This document shows positions 54,567 to 62,693 of a DNA stretch of 64,000 nucleotides, piece by piece. The first letter of the stretch is position 1. Each line of letters opens with the position of its first letter. The notes under the pieces are model-generated. The model was not told the origin of the DNA, ran no database searches, and worked only from the letters and a program-made list of their open reading frames with translations. The translations under genes were made by a program, and so were the position numbers. The stretch comes from Phocaeicola plebeius DSM 17135 (GTDB lineage: Bacteria > Bacteroidota > Bacteroidia > Bacteroidales > Bacteroidaceae): positions 248,001 through 312,000 of the forward strand of contig NZ_DS990134.1 of the NCBI RefSeq assembly GCF_000187895.1, written 5' to 3'.

Positions 54567-55235
54567 CTATTCGTCTCTGAACAACTGTACTTTCACACCG
54601 AACGACAGGCGCAGAATGTCGCGCATGGAGAGACTTTTGTTGGTTACCTTGCTGATGAGGTACAGCTCGCAGGTGCTCAACTCATAGAACAGGGAGACGT
54701 GTCGCACCAGGTCATGGCGGGGACTGAACCCGAACCGCTGTCCCACGAAGATATAGGGGCGCATCTTGGTACTGAAGTTATAGTATTTGTTAGGATAGCG
54801 TCCCGGTTCCTTCTTCCAGAACTCGTCGCCCGCAATGGTGGTGATGTACAGACCGCAGTAGAAGGGTTCGGCCATCCAGTGCTCCTTGAAGCAGATGCTC
54901 CAGGGAATGTAGTTCTGCTTCACGGTAAATGTGAGACGGAATTTCTCGGCATACTTGGCCGGAAGGAAACCTACCAGGAAGTCCGTTTCCCACTGGCAGC
55001 GGCGTCCGTAATCCCAGCCCACGCCCACCGAGTTGAGTCCCATTCCTCCGGCGTACTGCCATTTCAGGTGAGTGGGCTTCAGGCGTTCCCACCGTTCATA
55101 ACGCAGGTGCTCGCGCTTGTCCCAGCGACGTTCCTTTACGGTCGGAGCGATACTGTCGTTTTGTGCGCAAAGGGGCAGGAACGTCATTCCGGCCATTCCT
55201 CCTGCCAGCAGCAGTTTAAAAATTGACCACTTCAT
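54567..55235 (-). CDS. Secreted protein of unknown function, likely outer-membrane beta-rich
   Basis: A 222-residue exported protein (signal peptide to about residue 24). The mature part has amphipathic strands with many aromatic residues and ends in VQLFRDE; it resembles small outer-membrane barrel proteins of Bacteroidetes, without a firm family. Its start lies inside the end of the metallophosphoesterase gene (20-nt overlap), so the two are translated together. Confidence 0.65.
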   Translation of the reverse strand: MKWSIFKLLLAGGMAGMTFLPLCAQNDSIAPTVKERRWDKREHLRYERWERLKPTHLKWQYAGGMGLNSVGVGWDYGRRCQWETDFLVGFLPAKYAEKFRLTFTVKQNYIPWSICFKEHWMAEPFYCGLYITTIAGDEFWKKEPGRYPNKYYNFSTKMRPYIFVGQRFGFSPRHDLVRHVSLFYELSTCELYLISKVTNKSLSMRDILRLSFGVKVQLFRDE

Positions 55236-56061
55236 AGGTATAGCCGTTTGAGTTGAGGGTGAAAAACAGATAAGAGCGCTTCTTGGCGCAGGAACATTCG
55301 TAGTACTTGATACCGTCGTCGAAGAACTCGTCTACACTGATATTGTGCCCGTGACCGTAGACGCAGAACTGCAGGTCGGGCATTTCCCGGAGGTAATACT
55401 GAAAATACTCGGCGATGTTGTTGTTGAACTGTTCGGAGAAGGGGCCTGCGTGCATGGCTACCACGGTTTTTTCCACCCCTTCGGGCACGTGGTCACCTTC
55501 TTCGCGGATAAACTGGATATTGGGTACCGCCGACGAGTAGTCGAACTCCAGGGCATTGGTATTCAGGCACAGAAAACGCACGTTACCGGCAGTAAAGGCG
55601 AAATCTTCCGTGCCGAATATCTTGCGGAACACATCGAGTCCCGTAGCCAGACAATCATGGTTGCCCAGCAGGCAGACAAAAGGCACCTTCAGTTCGCTGA
55701 GAATGTCGCGCTGTTTCTCAAACTCCAGTTTCAGACCAAAGTCGGACATGTCGCCCGTATGAAGTACGAAATCCAGGTCATCGCGCCGGTTCAGGGCCTC
55801 CACGGCATCCTCCGTCTCGTCGTACCAGCGCTGTGTGTCACTGATTACGGCAAACCGGATTTCCTCTTTCCCGTAAGTAGCCGTTTCAATCCGTTCGATG
55901 TTCCGGCGGTTCACGTCCGTTTCTCCGTCAATGTCGAGGTCGTACGGGTGATATTCAATCATGTCGCATCCGCCCAGCAACAAAACTCCCAGGCAGAAAC
56001 ACACCTGTGCGATGTCGGAGCGGAAACGACGGAAATGCGTAAAAAGAGTGTGCATAAGCAA
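55216..56061 (-). CDS. Metallophosphoesterase lipoprotein
   Basis: A 281-residue lipoprotein (LGGC, Cys32) with the full calcineurin-like motif set: SDTQ, GDMSD, GNHD, HAG and GHGH. It would hydrolyse phosphoesters in the periplasm or at the surface; substrate unknown. It overlaps the following gene and is preceded by a -7 element (TACCTTTG on the minus strand at 56076-56083) and a 7-bp leader hairpin (TGCATAA...TTATGCA). Confidence 0.85.
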   Translation of the reverse strand: MLMHTLFTHFRRFRSDIAQVCFCLGVLLLGGCDMIEYHPYDLDIDGETDVNRRNIERIETATYGKEEIRFAVISDTQRWYDETEDAVEALNRRDDLDFVLHTGDMSDFGLKLEFEKQRDILSELKVPFVCLLGNHDCLATGLDVFRKIFGTEDFAFTAGNVRFLCLNTNALEFDYSSAVPNIQFIREEGDHVPEGVEKTVVAMHAGPFSEQFNNNIAEYFQYYLREMPDLQFCVYGHGHNISVDEFFDDGIKYYECSCAKKRSYLFFTLNSNGYTYEVVNF

Positions 56062-56075
56062 GTTTTTTGTTTATG

Positions 56076-56083
56076 CAAAGGTA
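56076..56083 (-). promoter_or_regulatory. Predicted -7 element of the metallophosphoesterase operon
   Basis: TACCTTTG on the minus strand, perfect to TAnnTTTG, 14 nt before the start codon. Confidence 0.5.
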
Positions 56084-56150
56084 CGGTACAAATGCCAATC
56101 GTACGTTTTTCGGAATGTCGGATTTTCTGTCTTAAAAGTCGGAAAATGAA

Positions 56151-57113
56151 TTATTCCGGATAAATCTCGTGTGGAGAAGGAAGCTGTTTCCACCCTTCGC
56201 CGAAGGTGTCGTACGCATCCGTCACCACCACAAACGCCCTCGGGTCGGCCTCCTTGATTTTCAGTTTCACACCCTGCACCTCCTGGTAGCTCACCACGAG
56301 AAAAATCATCTCCTTGTCTTTGCCCGTGTAGAGTCCCGAACTCTTGATGCAGGTAGCCGTGCGGTCTAAATCTTTCAGAATATACTGGTGAAGCGGCTGC
56401 AACTCATGGTCGCTGATGACGAAAATCAGCTTGTCGTTCTTCGCCCCGTTAATCATGTAGGCAATGACCCGCGAGATGATGAAGATGGAAATGAGCGAGT
56501 AGAACGACAGGTGCCACGAAGGTTGCGTAGAGTCGCTCGCCGTACCCAGTCCGAAACCGATAACCACCAGACCGAAGCACACTACGGCCCCGTCTACCAG
56601 CAGGATAGCCCGTGAGAAACGGATGTGCGCATATTTCTGTAGCAGCATCCCCACGATGTCACTTCCGCCCGTGGTAGCCTGACTGCGTATCACGATGCCC
56701 GTACCCACACCGATGACCACTGCCCCGATGATGCACGTCAGCATCAGGTGCTCCGTCATGTTCATGCTGCCTCCCAACAGTTGTGCCGGGTCCAGACTCT
56801 CCAGTGCTTCGCGGGTAGGGTAGACCAGCCGCGACATGGTGTTCATCAGCAACGGAGTGAGCAGGGCCGCCACAATGGTGCGTATCCCTAACTTCGCCCC
56901 CAACAGCAGCACCGACAGGATGAGCAGCGGAATGTCGAACATATAGCCGAACGTACCCACCTGAATGGACGGGAACAGGTTGTGGAGCACGATGCTGGCC
57001 CCGTACACTCCTCCGGGCACAATGTTATAGGGATTGATAAAGAATACGAATCCGGCTGCCAGAATGGTACATCCCACCACGATGCTGGCCCACGCATAGA
57101 GAGTCTGTTTCAT
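56151..57113 (-). CDS. YitT-family membrane protein
   Basis: A 320-residue protein with five or six membrane helices in the first 220 residues (GFVFFINPYNIVPGG is the usual first-helix signature) and a cytoplasmic DUF2179 domain (about 225-310). The family is widespread and its transport or regulatory role is unknown. A -7 element (TATATTTG on the minus strand) lies at 57137-57144. Confidence 0.9.
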   Translation of the reverse strand: MKQTLYAWASIVVGCTILAAGFVFFINPYNIVPGGVYGASIVLHNLFPSIQVGTFGYMFDIPLLILSVLLLGAKLGIRTIVAALLTPLLMNTMSRLVYPTREALESLDPAQLLGGSMNMTEHLMLTCIIGAVVIGVGTGIVIRSQATTGGSDIVGMLLQKYAHIRFSRAILLVDGAVVCFGLVVIGFGLGTASDSTQPSWHLSFYSLISIFIISRVIAYMINGAKNDKLIFVISDHELQPLHQYILKDLDRTATCIKSSGLYTGKDKEMIFLVVSYQEVQGVKLKIKEADPRAFVVVTDAYDTFGEGWKQLPSPHEIYPE

Positions 57114-57211
57114 ACTTGTTTCTTATTTTTATGCGACAAATATACAGAATTCTTTCTTTCACCCATTAGAAAGCAGCCGGAAAAATCCCGCAAAATCCCA
57201 ATTTTTAGGTA

Positions 57212-57242
57212 TTTCAAATCCGCACCGGATGCCGTTTCTTTG
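57212..57242 (+). promoter_or_regulatory. Predicted promoter for fldA
   Basis: TTTC at 57212-57215, exactly 19 nt, then TTTCTTTG at 57235-57242 (one mismatch each to TTTG and TAnnTTTG). The start codon is 25 nt downstream. Confidence 0.55.
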
Positions 57243-57267
57243 CGATGTCAAATCAAACATGTAGAAA

Positions 57268-57774
57268 ATGAAGAAAACTGGTATTTTTTATGGTTCTACC
57301 ACAGGCACCACCGAGTCTGTGGCCCGCCTGATAGCGGAAAAGCTGGGAGTATCCCCTGAAGACGTACACGATGTGAGCAAGCTGGATGCTGCCCTTGCAG
57401 AGAGTTACGAAGCCCTGATTCTGGGTACCTCTACTTGGGGTGACGGAGAGTTGCAGGACGACTGGTACGATGGCATCAAGGTGCTGAAAAACGCCAACCT
57501 CTCCGGCAAGACCATCGCCCTCTTCGGCTGCGGCGATTCCGAATCCTATTCCGATACTTTCTGCGACGGTATGGGTATCCTCTTTGAAGACCTGAAAGAC
57601 AGCGGATGTACCTTCGTGGGAGCCGTGCCCGACAGCGAGTACACCTACGCTTCTTCCGTGGCCGCAGCCGACGGAAAATTCGTGGGACTGGCCCTCGACG
57701 ACGTGAACGAAAGCGACCGGACCGATGCCCGCGTGTCGGCCTGGACAGAGATGCTCAAAGCCGATCTGGCCTGA
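57268..57774 (+). CDS. fldA: Flavodoxin
   Basis: A 168-residue long-chain flavodoxin carrying FMN as an electron carrier. The phosphate loop GSTTGTTESVA, the 50s/90s loops LGTSTWGDGELQDDW and FGCGDSESYSDTFCDG are complete. Electron partners are not in the window. It forms a two-gene unit with the DUF2023 gene 42 nt downstream. Confidence 0.95.
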   Translation: MKKTGIFYGSTTGTTESVARLIAEKLGVSPEDVHDVSKLDAALAESYEALILGTSTWGDGELQDDWYDGIKVLKNANLSGKTIALFGCGDSESYSDTFCDGMGILFEDLKDSGCTFVGAVPDSEYTYASSVAAADGKFVGLALDDVNESDRTDARVSAWTEMLKADLA

Positions 57775-57816
57775 TTCCTTCCGACCTCATTTCTCTATCT
57801 TCTAAATCCGTAGCCC

Positions 57817-58176
57817 ATGATGACTCCCGATATCAATCCCGTAGAACTGAAAGTCTTTCTCAACCACATCTATGAGCTGAAGAAAGGCGTGCGTCAGATG
57901 GTGTTGTACACCACGAACAAGCGATATGAAGACTTTGCCGTGAAACGTCTGCGAAGCCAGCGCATCAAGTTTGTGATTCAGCCGGTGGACGACGAGCGCA
58001 TCAATCTCTTCTTCGGCAAGGCGGAATGCATTGAAGCCATCCGCATGATGGTGACACGTCCCCTGAACCTGCTCACTCCGGAAGAAGATTTCATATTGGG
58101 AGCCATGCTGGGTTATGACATCTGTGCCCAGTGCAAGCGATATTGCACCCGCAAGGCACGAAAAATGGGAGCTTGA
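57817..58176 (+). CDS. DUF2023 family protein
   Basis: A 119-residue protein with the DUF2023 pattern ([29 protein letters not shown]) and a C-terminal cysteine group (CAQCKRYC) that may bind metal or an iron-sulfur centre. In Bacteroidetes it is usually next to flavodoxin, as here, so a role with flavodoxin is likely. It ends inside a terminator stem. Confidence 0.85.
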   Translation: MMTPDINPVELKVFLNHIYELKKGVRQMVLYTTNKRYEDFAVKRLRSQRIKFVIQPVDDERINLFFGKAECIEAIRMMVTRPLNLLTPEEDFILGAMLGYDICAQCKRYCTRKARKMGA

Positions 58177-58197
58177 AAAGGCTCCCATTCTTTTTTC
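58165..58197 (+). terminator. Intrinsic terminator after fldA-DUF2023
   Basis: An 8-bp stem (ATGGGAGC at 58165-58172 with GCTCCCAT at 58181-58188) is followed by a T run. It overlaps the DUF2023 stop codon and lies between convergent genes. Confidence 0.85.
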
Positions 58198-58606
58198 AGT
58201 TTCCTCTATACGTAGAATATCCGTAAGGCGAAAGCGTGATTGGCACGTGGTAGTGCTTGCCGTCCTTGATTTCGAACACCACTTCGATAAACGGGTAGAA
58301 CGAATCCTGCTGCAACCGCTCGAAGTAGGGCGCCACGTGATACGTCAGGCGGTAGATGCCCTTGTGGTCGGTCGTGCCTTCTTCCAGGAAATCCTTCACG
58401 CGTCCGTTCTCGTCGGTCAGTCTTTCCTCCAGCAGCACCCAGGTCTTGCCGTCGGGCTGAAGTTGCGACAGACTGATTTTCACTCCCGCCGCAGGCTGTC
58501 CCTGCTGAATGTCCAGAATGTGGCTGGAGAGTTGGTAACTCTTTTCCTGTGCAAAGCCTGCCAGGCTCCACACCATCACGCATAAAGTCCAGATTAGTTT
58601 TCTCAT
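58196..58606 (-). CDS. Periplasmic hydroxyisourate hydrolase-like (transthyretin-related) protein
   Basis: A 136-residue protein with a signal peptide (to about residue 20) and a transthyretin-like domain: the start SSHILD, GVKISLSQL, then HYHVPITLSPYGYSTYRG. The HIUase signature ends in YRGS; here it is YRGN, a one-residue change at the C-terminal active-site loop. The fold is clear, but activity on 5-hydroxyisourate is uncertain, and no other urate genes are nearby. Confidence 0.8.
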   Translation of the reverse strand: MRKLIWTLCVMVWSLAGFAQEKSYQLSSHILDIQQGQPAAGVKISLSQLQPDGKTWVLLEERLTDENGRVKDFLEEGTTDHKGIYRLTYHVAPYFERLQQDSFYPFIEVVFEIKDGKHYHVPITLSPYGYSTYRGN

Positions 58607-58754
58607 GATTCTTTGATAGTTGAATAGTTTAACAAGATTGTAACAATTACAAATATGATGAAAACTTTCTTTTTCTGCAAGCTTTCTCCTTTGCAGCCCT
58701 TCCGATTTTGAGGTTATTAACTAAACTCCTGCCTGCGGTGTGCCGTTTACCTTG

Positions 58755-58762
58755 TATTTTTG
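58755..58762 (+). promoter_or_regulatory. Predicted -7 element directly before the DUF454 start
   Basis: TATTTTTG matches TAnnTTTG exactly and ends only 4 nt before the ATG at 58767, so the transcript would begin at or near the start codon. Confidence 0.55.
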
Positions 58763-58766
58763 CGCC

Positions 58767-59132
58767 ATGAAATACATTTACCTCCCCATCGGATTCCTGT
58801 CGCTGGCACTGGGTGTGGCCGGTATTTTCCTGCCTGTGCTGCCCACCACGCCCTTTCTGCTGCTTTCGGCCGCCCTCTTTTTCCGCAGTTCGCCGAGAGC
58901 CTACCAGTGGTTGCTGAACCACAAGCTGCTGGGACCTTATATCCGCGATTTCCGTGAGTCGCGCGCCATCCCTCTGCGTGCCAAGATTCTCGCCTTGAGC
59001 CTGCTGTGGCTCACCTCCCTGCATTGCATCTTCCTGATGTTCGATGCCCTCTGGCTGAAAGCGATGATGCTTGCCGTAGCCGTGGGAGTGACCCTTTATC
59101 TCTGTTCCCTCAAAACCAAACGAAATGACTGA
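58767..59132 (+). CDS. DUF454 (YbaN-like) membrane protein
   Basis: A 121-residue protein with the YbaN/DUF454 signature: GVAGIFLPVLPTTPFLLLSAALFFRSSPR broken across two lines of the family motif, HKLLGPYI and a second helix pair (about 75-115). Inner-membrane protein of unknown function. The start at 58767 matches family N-termini. It overlaps pabB by 8 nt. Confidence 0.9.
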   Translation: MKYIYLPIGFLSLALGVAGIFLPVLPTTPFLLLSAALFFRSSPRAYQWLLNHKLLGPYIRDFRESRAIPLRAKILALSLLWLTSLHCIFLMFDALWLKAMMLAVAVGVTLYLCSLKTKRND

Positions 59133-60129
59133 TACCCTCTCTTTTTGTGGCCGTGAGGAAGCCATCACCCGCATGAACCGCTTTGGCTGCGAAGGCCTCC
59201 CGTTCTTTTTCCTGATAGATTATACCGCCGAGAAATGCCTGGTGGAAGAACCCCACCGTCTGCCTTCTGCGGAACTGCTGTTTGCCTTTCCGGGAGCCAC
59301 GAACGTGCCGCAAGGAATGTCCGCTACTCCGCGTCCCGTTTCTTTCTGCTGGGAGCCTCATCCGATGAGCTTTGAGGAGTACCGTCGCGGATTCGACATC
59401 GTACACCGTCACTTGCATGGCGGCAATTCCTTCCTGGTGAACTACACCTGTGCTACCCCCGTCGATACCGACCTCACCCTGCGGCAGGTGTTCGACCATG
59501 CCCGTGCTCCCTACAGACTGTGGGTAAACGACCGCTTTGTGGTATTCTCACCCGAAATCTTTGTCCGGATAACCGATGGTTTTATCTATTCCCATCCCAT
59601 GAAAGGTACGATGGATGCCACGCTGCCCGATGCCCGCGAACGCTTGCTGGCCGACCCGAAAGAAGCGGCCGAACATGCCACCATCACCGACCTCATCCGT
59701 AACGACCTGAGTCGTTTCGCCACCGAAGTCACCGTGACCCGCTACCGCTACCTCGATGAGCTGCACACCCACCGTGGCCCGCTGCTCCAGATGAGTTCCG
59801 AAATCCGTGGCCGTCTGCCCGAAGACTATCCTTCACAACTGGGCGACTTGTTTTTCAGTCTCCTGCCGGCAGGTTCCATCACTGGAGCTCCCAAGCCCCG
59901 CACCGTGCAGATTATCCGTGAGGCCGAGACGTACGACCGTGGTTTCTATACCGGCGTGACCGGCTACTTTGACGGCCGCAACCTGGATAGTGCCGTGCTC
60001 ATCCGTTTCCTGGAACAGCAGCCTGACGGCACGAAGGTGTTCAAGAGCGGGGGAGGCATCACCTTTCGCAGCGAAGCCCGAAATGAATACGAAGAAATGA
60101 AACAGAAAGTCTATGTGCCTCTTTATTGA
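59125..60129 (+). CDS. pabB: Aminodeoxychorismate synthase component I
   Basis: A 334-residue chorismate-binding enzyme, shorter than E. coli PabB, that makes 4-amino-4-deoxychorismate for folate. The chorismate-binding domain is complete: SPEIFVRI, HPMKGTMDA, DLIRNDLSR, PAGSITGAPKPRTVQII and FKSGGGITF. The glutaminase subunit PabA is not in the window. It overlaps DUF454 by 8 nt and pabC by 17 nt, so all three are translated as one unit. Confidence 0.93.
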   Translation: MTDTLSFCGREEAITRMNRFGCEGLPFFFLIDYTAEKCLVEEPHRLPSAELLFAFPGATNVPQGMSATPRPVSFCWEPHPMSFEEYRRGFDIVHRHLHGGNSFLVNYTCATPVDTDLTLRQVFDHARAPYRLWVNDRFVVFSPEIFVRITDGFIYSHPMKGTMDATLPDARERLLADPKEAAEHATITDLIRNDLSRFATEVTVTRYRYLDELHTHRGPLLQMSSEIRGRLPEDYPSQLGDLFFSLLPAGSITGAPKPRTVQIIREAETYDRGFYTGVTGYFDGRNLDSAVLIRFLEQQPDGTKVFKSGGGITFRSEARNEYEEMKQKVYVPLY

Positions 60130-60706
60130 AACCCTCCGCATCGAAGACGGCAAGGTGTGGCATGCCTCGCTGCACGACCGTCGCATGAACGACACGCGCC
60201 GTGCTTTCTTCGGTCCCGTGCCCGACCTCCATGTAATGGATTATCTCCGTCCGGAAGCCTACACCGCACGCACCCGCTGTCGCCTGACTTATGCACGCGA
60301 CGTAATTCGCGTGGAATACTTTCCTTACCACGTCCGTCCCGTACACAGTCTGCAACTGGTGGTGCAGGACGACATCGACTACCGCTACAAGCAGGCCGAC
60401 CGTCGTGTGCTTGACGAAGCCTTTGCCCTGCGCGATACAGCCGACGACGTGCTCATCGTGCGTCACGGACTCCTCACCGATACCTCCATTGCCAACATCG
60501 CCCTTTGGGACGGATGCGAATGGCACACCCCCGCACAGCCTCTGCTGGCCGGAACCCAGCGCCGATACCTGCTCGACACCGGACAGATAAAAGAAACGGA
60601 CATCCCGGTCGCCTCCCTCGGAAACTACCGGCATATCCGTCTGTTCAATGCCCTGATACCCTTCGGCGAAGTGGAACTCCCCGTCGGGCAGATACGTATG
60701 TACTGA
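60113..60706 (+). CDS. pabC: Aminodeoxychorismate lyase (class IV aminotransferase fold)
   Basis: A 197-residue, short class-IV PLP enzyme that should release pyruvate to give 4-aminobenzoate. A lysine in YRYKQADR fits the PLP-binding position, and LTDTSIANIALWDG is the conserved LTEGS-N-type loop with Asp for Glu. The overlap with pabB and pairing with it support the assignment; other class-IV activities cannot be excluded. Confidence 0.85.
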   Translation: MCLFIETLRIEDGKVWHASLHDRRMNDTRRAFFGPVPDLHVMDYLRPEAYTARTRCRLTYARDVIRVEYFPYHVRPVHSLQLVVQDDIDYRYKQADRRVLDEAFALRDTADDVLIVRHGLLTDTSIANIALWDGCEWHTPAQPLLAGTQRRYLLDTGQIKETDIPVASLGNYRHIRLFNALIPFGEVELPVGQIRMY

Positions 60707-60719
60707 TTCGTGTGGCCGC

Positions 60720-61724
60720 TTATTCCACCAGCTCGTAACTGCTGATTTGAATCGGCATGTCGAGGTTGTGGAGCACTTTCTCCAGCATGATACCTTCCAG
60801 GTTGTTGTACTCATAGCCGAATGTGGCCCGTATGCCCTGCAAGATAAACTGCGTGGCGCGGTCGAGCGCAATGGGCAGACTGTCGCCCTGCATCAGTGCT
60901 CCCGTGATGACACTCGTAAACGTGTCGCCCGTGCCCGGATAGTGTGCCGGCAGATAGGGGCAGGTTACCTTCCAGTAACGGTCGCCAAAGCGGTTGTAGG
61001 CATAGACCGACGTAGAACGCGGGTCGCCGCTCACCGGCACGCTCGTGGCAATGACGATGGCCGGACCCCGGTCGGAAAGCGTCTTCAGTGCCTGTTTCAG
61101 TTCCGCATCCGTGATGTGCTCCTGATACGGCATGTCCAGCAGGTAATACAGCTCCGTCAGGTTGGGTGTGATGACATCTGCCAGGTGAATCAGTTTCTTC
61201 ATCTCCGTCACCATCTCCTCGGTGATACCCTTGTAAAGACGGCCGTTGTCGCCCAGCACCGGGTCCACTACCACCATGTCATTTTCCCCACGGAACTTCA
61301 GGATAAACTCCTCCACAATCTGTGCCTGTTGCGGCGAACCCAGATAACCCGTGTAGAAAGTATCGAAGTGCACGTTCATCTTCTCCCAGTTCTCGATGAT
61401 GCGCTTCATCTCATCGGTCAGGTCGAGGAACGAGTACGTGGGGTACTGCGTATGTGCGGACAGTACCGCCGTGGGCAGCGGACACACCTGAAAGCCCATG
61501 GACGAAAGCACCGGAATGACCGCCATCAGCGACACGTGGCCCACACCCGACAGGTCGTGCACAGCCACCACCTTCTTCACCTGATTTTGCAGGAAAGCCC
61601 CTGAGCGATGGGGAGCTTCGGCCGGAGCCGCCGGCTTTTTCTTTTTGTACTTCCGTTCTTTCTCCCAGGCCGCCTTCCGTGCCTGGTATGCCTCATATTG
61701 TCGTTCAATGTAATTGTCAGCCAT
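60720..61724 (-). CDS. Pyridoxamine kinase with N-terminal extension
   Basis: A 334-residue ribokinase-family vitamin B6 kinase: VHDLSGVGHVSLMAVIP, DPVLGDNGRLY, TPNLTELYYLL and the GTGDTF catalytic loop (Asp) are present. Residues 1-48 are an added Lys/Glu-rich helix (EAYQARKAAWEKERKYKKKK) before the usual kinase start near VKKVVAVHDL. A promoter-like TTTG-N20-GTCCTTTG (minus strand, 61746-61777) precedes it. Closest named relatives are PdxY/PdxK. Confidence 0.9.
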   Translation of the reverse strand: MADNYIERQYEAYQARKAAWEKERKYKKKKPAAPAEAPHRSGAFLQNQVKKVVAVHDLSGVGHVSLMAVIPVLSSMGFQVCPLPTAVLSAHTQYPTYSFLDLTDEMKRIIENWEKMNVHFDTFYTGYLGSPQQAQIVEEFILKFRGENDMVVVDPVLGDNGRLYKGITEEMVTEMKKLIHLADVITPNLTELYYLLDMPYQEHITDAELKQALKTLSDRGPAIVIATSVPVSGDPRSTSVYAYNRFGDRYWKVTCPYLPAHYPGTGDTFTSVITGALMQGDSLPIALDRATQFILQGIRATFGYEYNNLEGIMLEKVLHNLDMPIQISSYELVE

Positions 61725-61745
61725 AGTCTTGTGAATTTACAATTA

Positions 61746-61777
61746 CAAAGGACGCGACTTTTTGCGGAACGAGCAAA
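61746..61777 (-). promoter_or_regulatory. Possible promoter of the pyridoxamine kinase gene
   Basis: On the minus strand TTTG (61774-61777), 20 nt, then GTCCTTTG (61746-61753), which lacks the TA of the consensus. Moderate match only. Confidence 0.4.
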
Positions 61778-61799
61778 CTTTTGCAGGGTTTATTCTGAT

Positions 61800-62276
61800 T
61801 CATCTTCCAGTTTCATTTGGTTGGGCAAGAGTGCGGCTGAAATAGTACATGTCTTTCAGTACCTTTCCATCCTCTACAATCGGATGGTCATAGTGGAGGG
61901 TAAAAAAGTCGGGCACCGTGTGCGAGTAGACAAACCCGCAGCTCTGATAAAATGAAAAGGTCATACGGCTGTCTCCTGTGCCTACCGTCAGCGTGTGACA
62001 CACATTCTGGTAACGCTGGCAAAGGTATTCCACCATCTGACGTCCGTATCCTTTTCGTTGCCAGTGTGGAGCTACGGCTAGGTTTTTCAGTTCACGAATT
62101 CCTTTCCCTTCATCCGTTACGACGGCCACGGCAACCGGTTCTGTAAGCAGTTTGTCGTACATCACGTATAAGTCACCCCGTTCCAGGTAGCGGTCTATCA
62201 TGGATTCCTGTTCATCGGCCAAAAGCAAGAGTGGGAGGAAACGTTTCTTGCCAGTTGAAACAAGTTGTATCTGCAT
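61800..62276 (-). CDS. GNAT-family N-acetyltransferase
   Basis: A 158-residue acetyltransferase with the acetyl-CoA loop APHWQRKGYGRQM and the C-terminal FYQSCGFVYSH strand. Substrate unknown. It is read toward pyridoxamine kinase on the same strand. Confidence 0.85.
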   Translation of the reverse strand: MQIQLVSTGKKRFLPLLLLADEQESMIDRYLERGDLYVMYDKLLTEPVAVAVVTDEGKGIRELKNLAVAPHWQRKGYGRQMVEYLCQRYQNVCHTLTVGTGDSRMTFSFYQSCGFVYSHTVPDFFTLHYDHPIVEDGKVLKDMYYFSRTLAQPNETGR

Positions 62277-62282
62277 GAGAAT

Positions 62283-62489
62283 GTTTATGAATTGGATGAT
62301 GACCGTTTGAAAAAATTGGGTGGAGGTGGTTACTGGAAGGAGCTTCTGGAGTGTATTAGGGACATTCGTGCTACAGAAAAAGTATTATTTTATATGAAGG
62401 AACAACATGATAAATTTCTGGGGAACACTTGCTTTTGGATAGTAGTCTGGCTGAAAATGTCATGCCGCTTACAACAAAATAATGTTTGA
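62283..62489 (+). pseudogene. Remnant of a RhuM-family gene
   Basis: The first 35 codons give RLKKLGGGGYWKELLECIR then DIRATEKVLFY, which matches the core of RhuM-type (virulence/toxin-antitoxin-linked) proteins from memory. The N-terminus is missing, and after about residue 42 the similarity stops and the remaining codons look random before a stop. It overlaps the start of the GNAT gene only slightly on the other strand. Confidence 0.55.
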
Positions 62490-62492
62490 AGC

Positions 62493-62693
62493 TTACTCGT
62501 TTTTTTTATTTTTATCTTTAAATATGGTCCTTATTAGATTAAGAATAGCCACAGTTAAAGCATAAAACAAACAAGGTTTGATGATACTTTTCGTTGAAGT
62601 TTCTGTGAACATATAGTACATTGACATCATTCCGAATAATAGGAAAAAGTCCCTAAAAAAAAGTGATGTATATTTATATATTCTTTTAATCAT
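62493..62693 (-). CDS. Small AT-rich membrane protein
   Basis: A 66-residue protein with two hydrophobic segments (about 9-26 and 38-55) and a charged Lys-rich tail. No family recognised. The very AT-rich surroundings and lack of a clear promoter make it uncertain. Confidence 0.35.
   Translation of the reverse strand: MIKRIYKYTSLFFRDFFLLFGMMSMYYMFTETSTKSIIKPCLFYALTVAILNLIRTIFKDKNKKNE

Noticed and set aside
60059..60871. 270-codon open frame opposite pabC
   Set aside because: Antisense shadow spanning two real genes; no family pattern.
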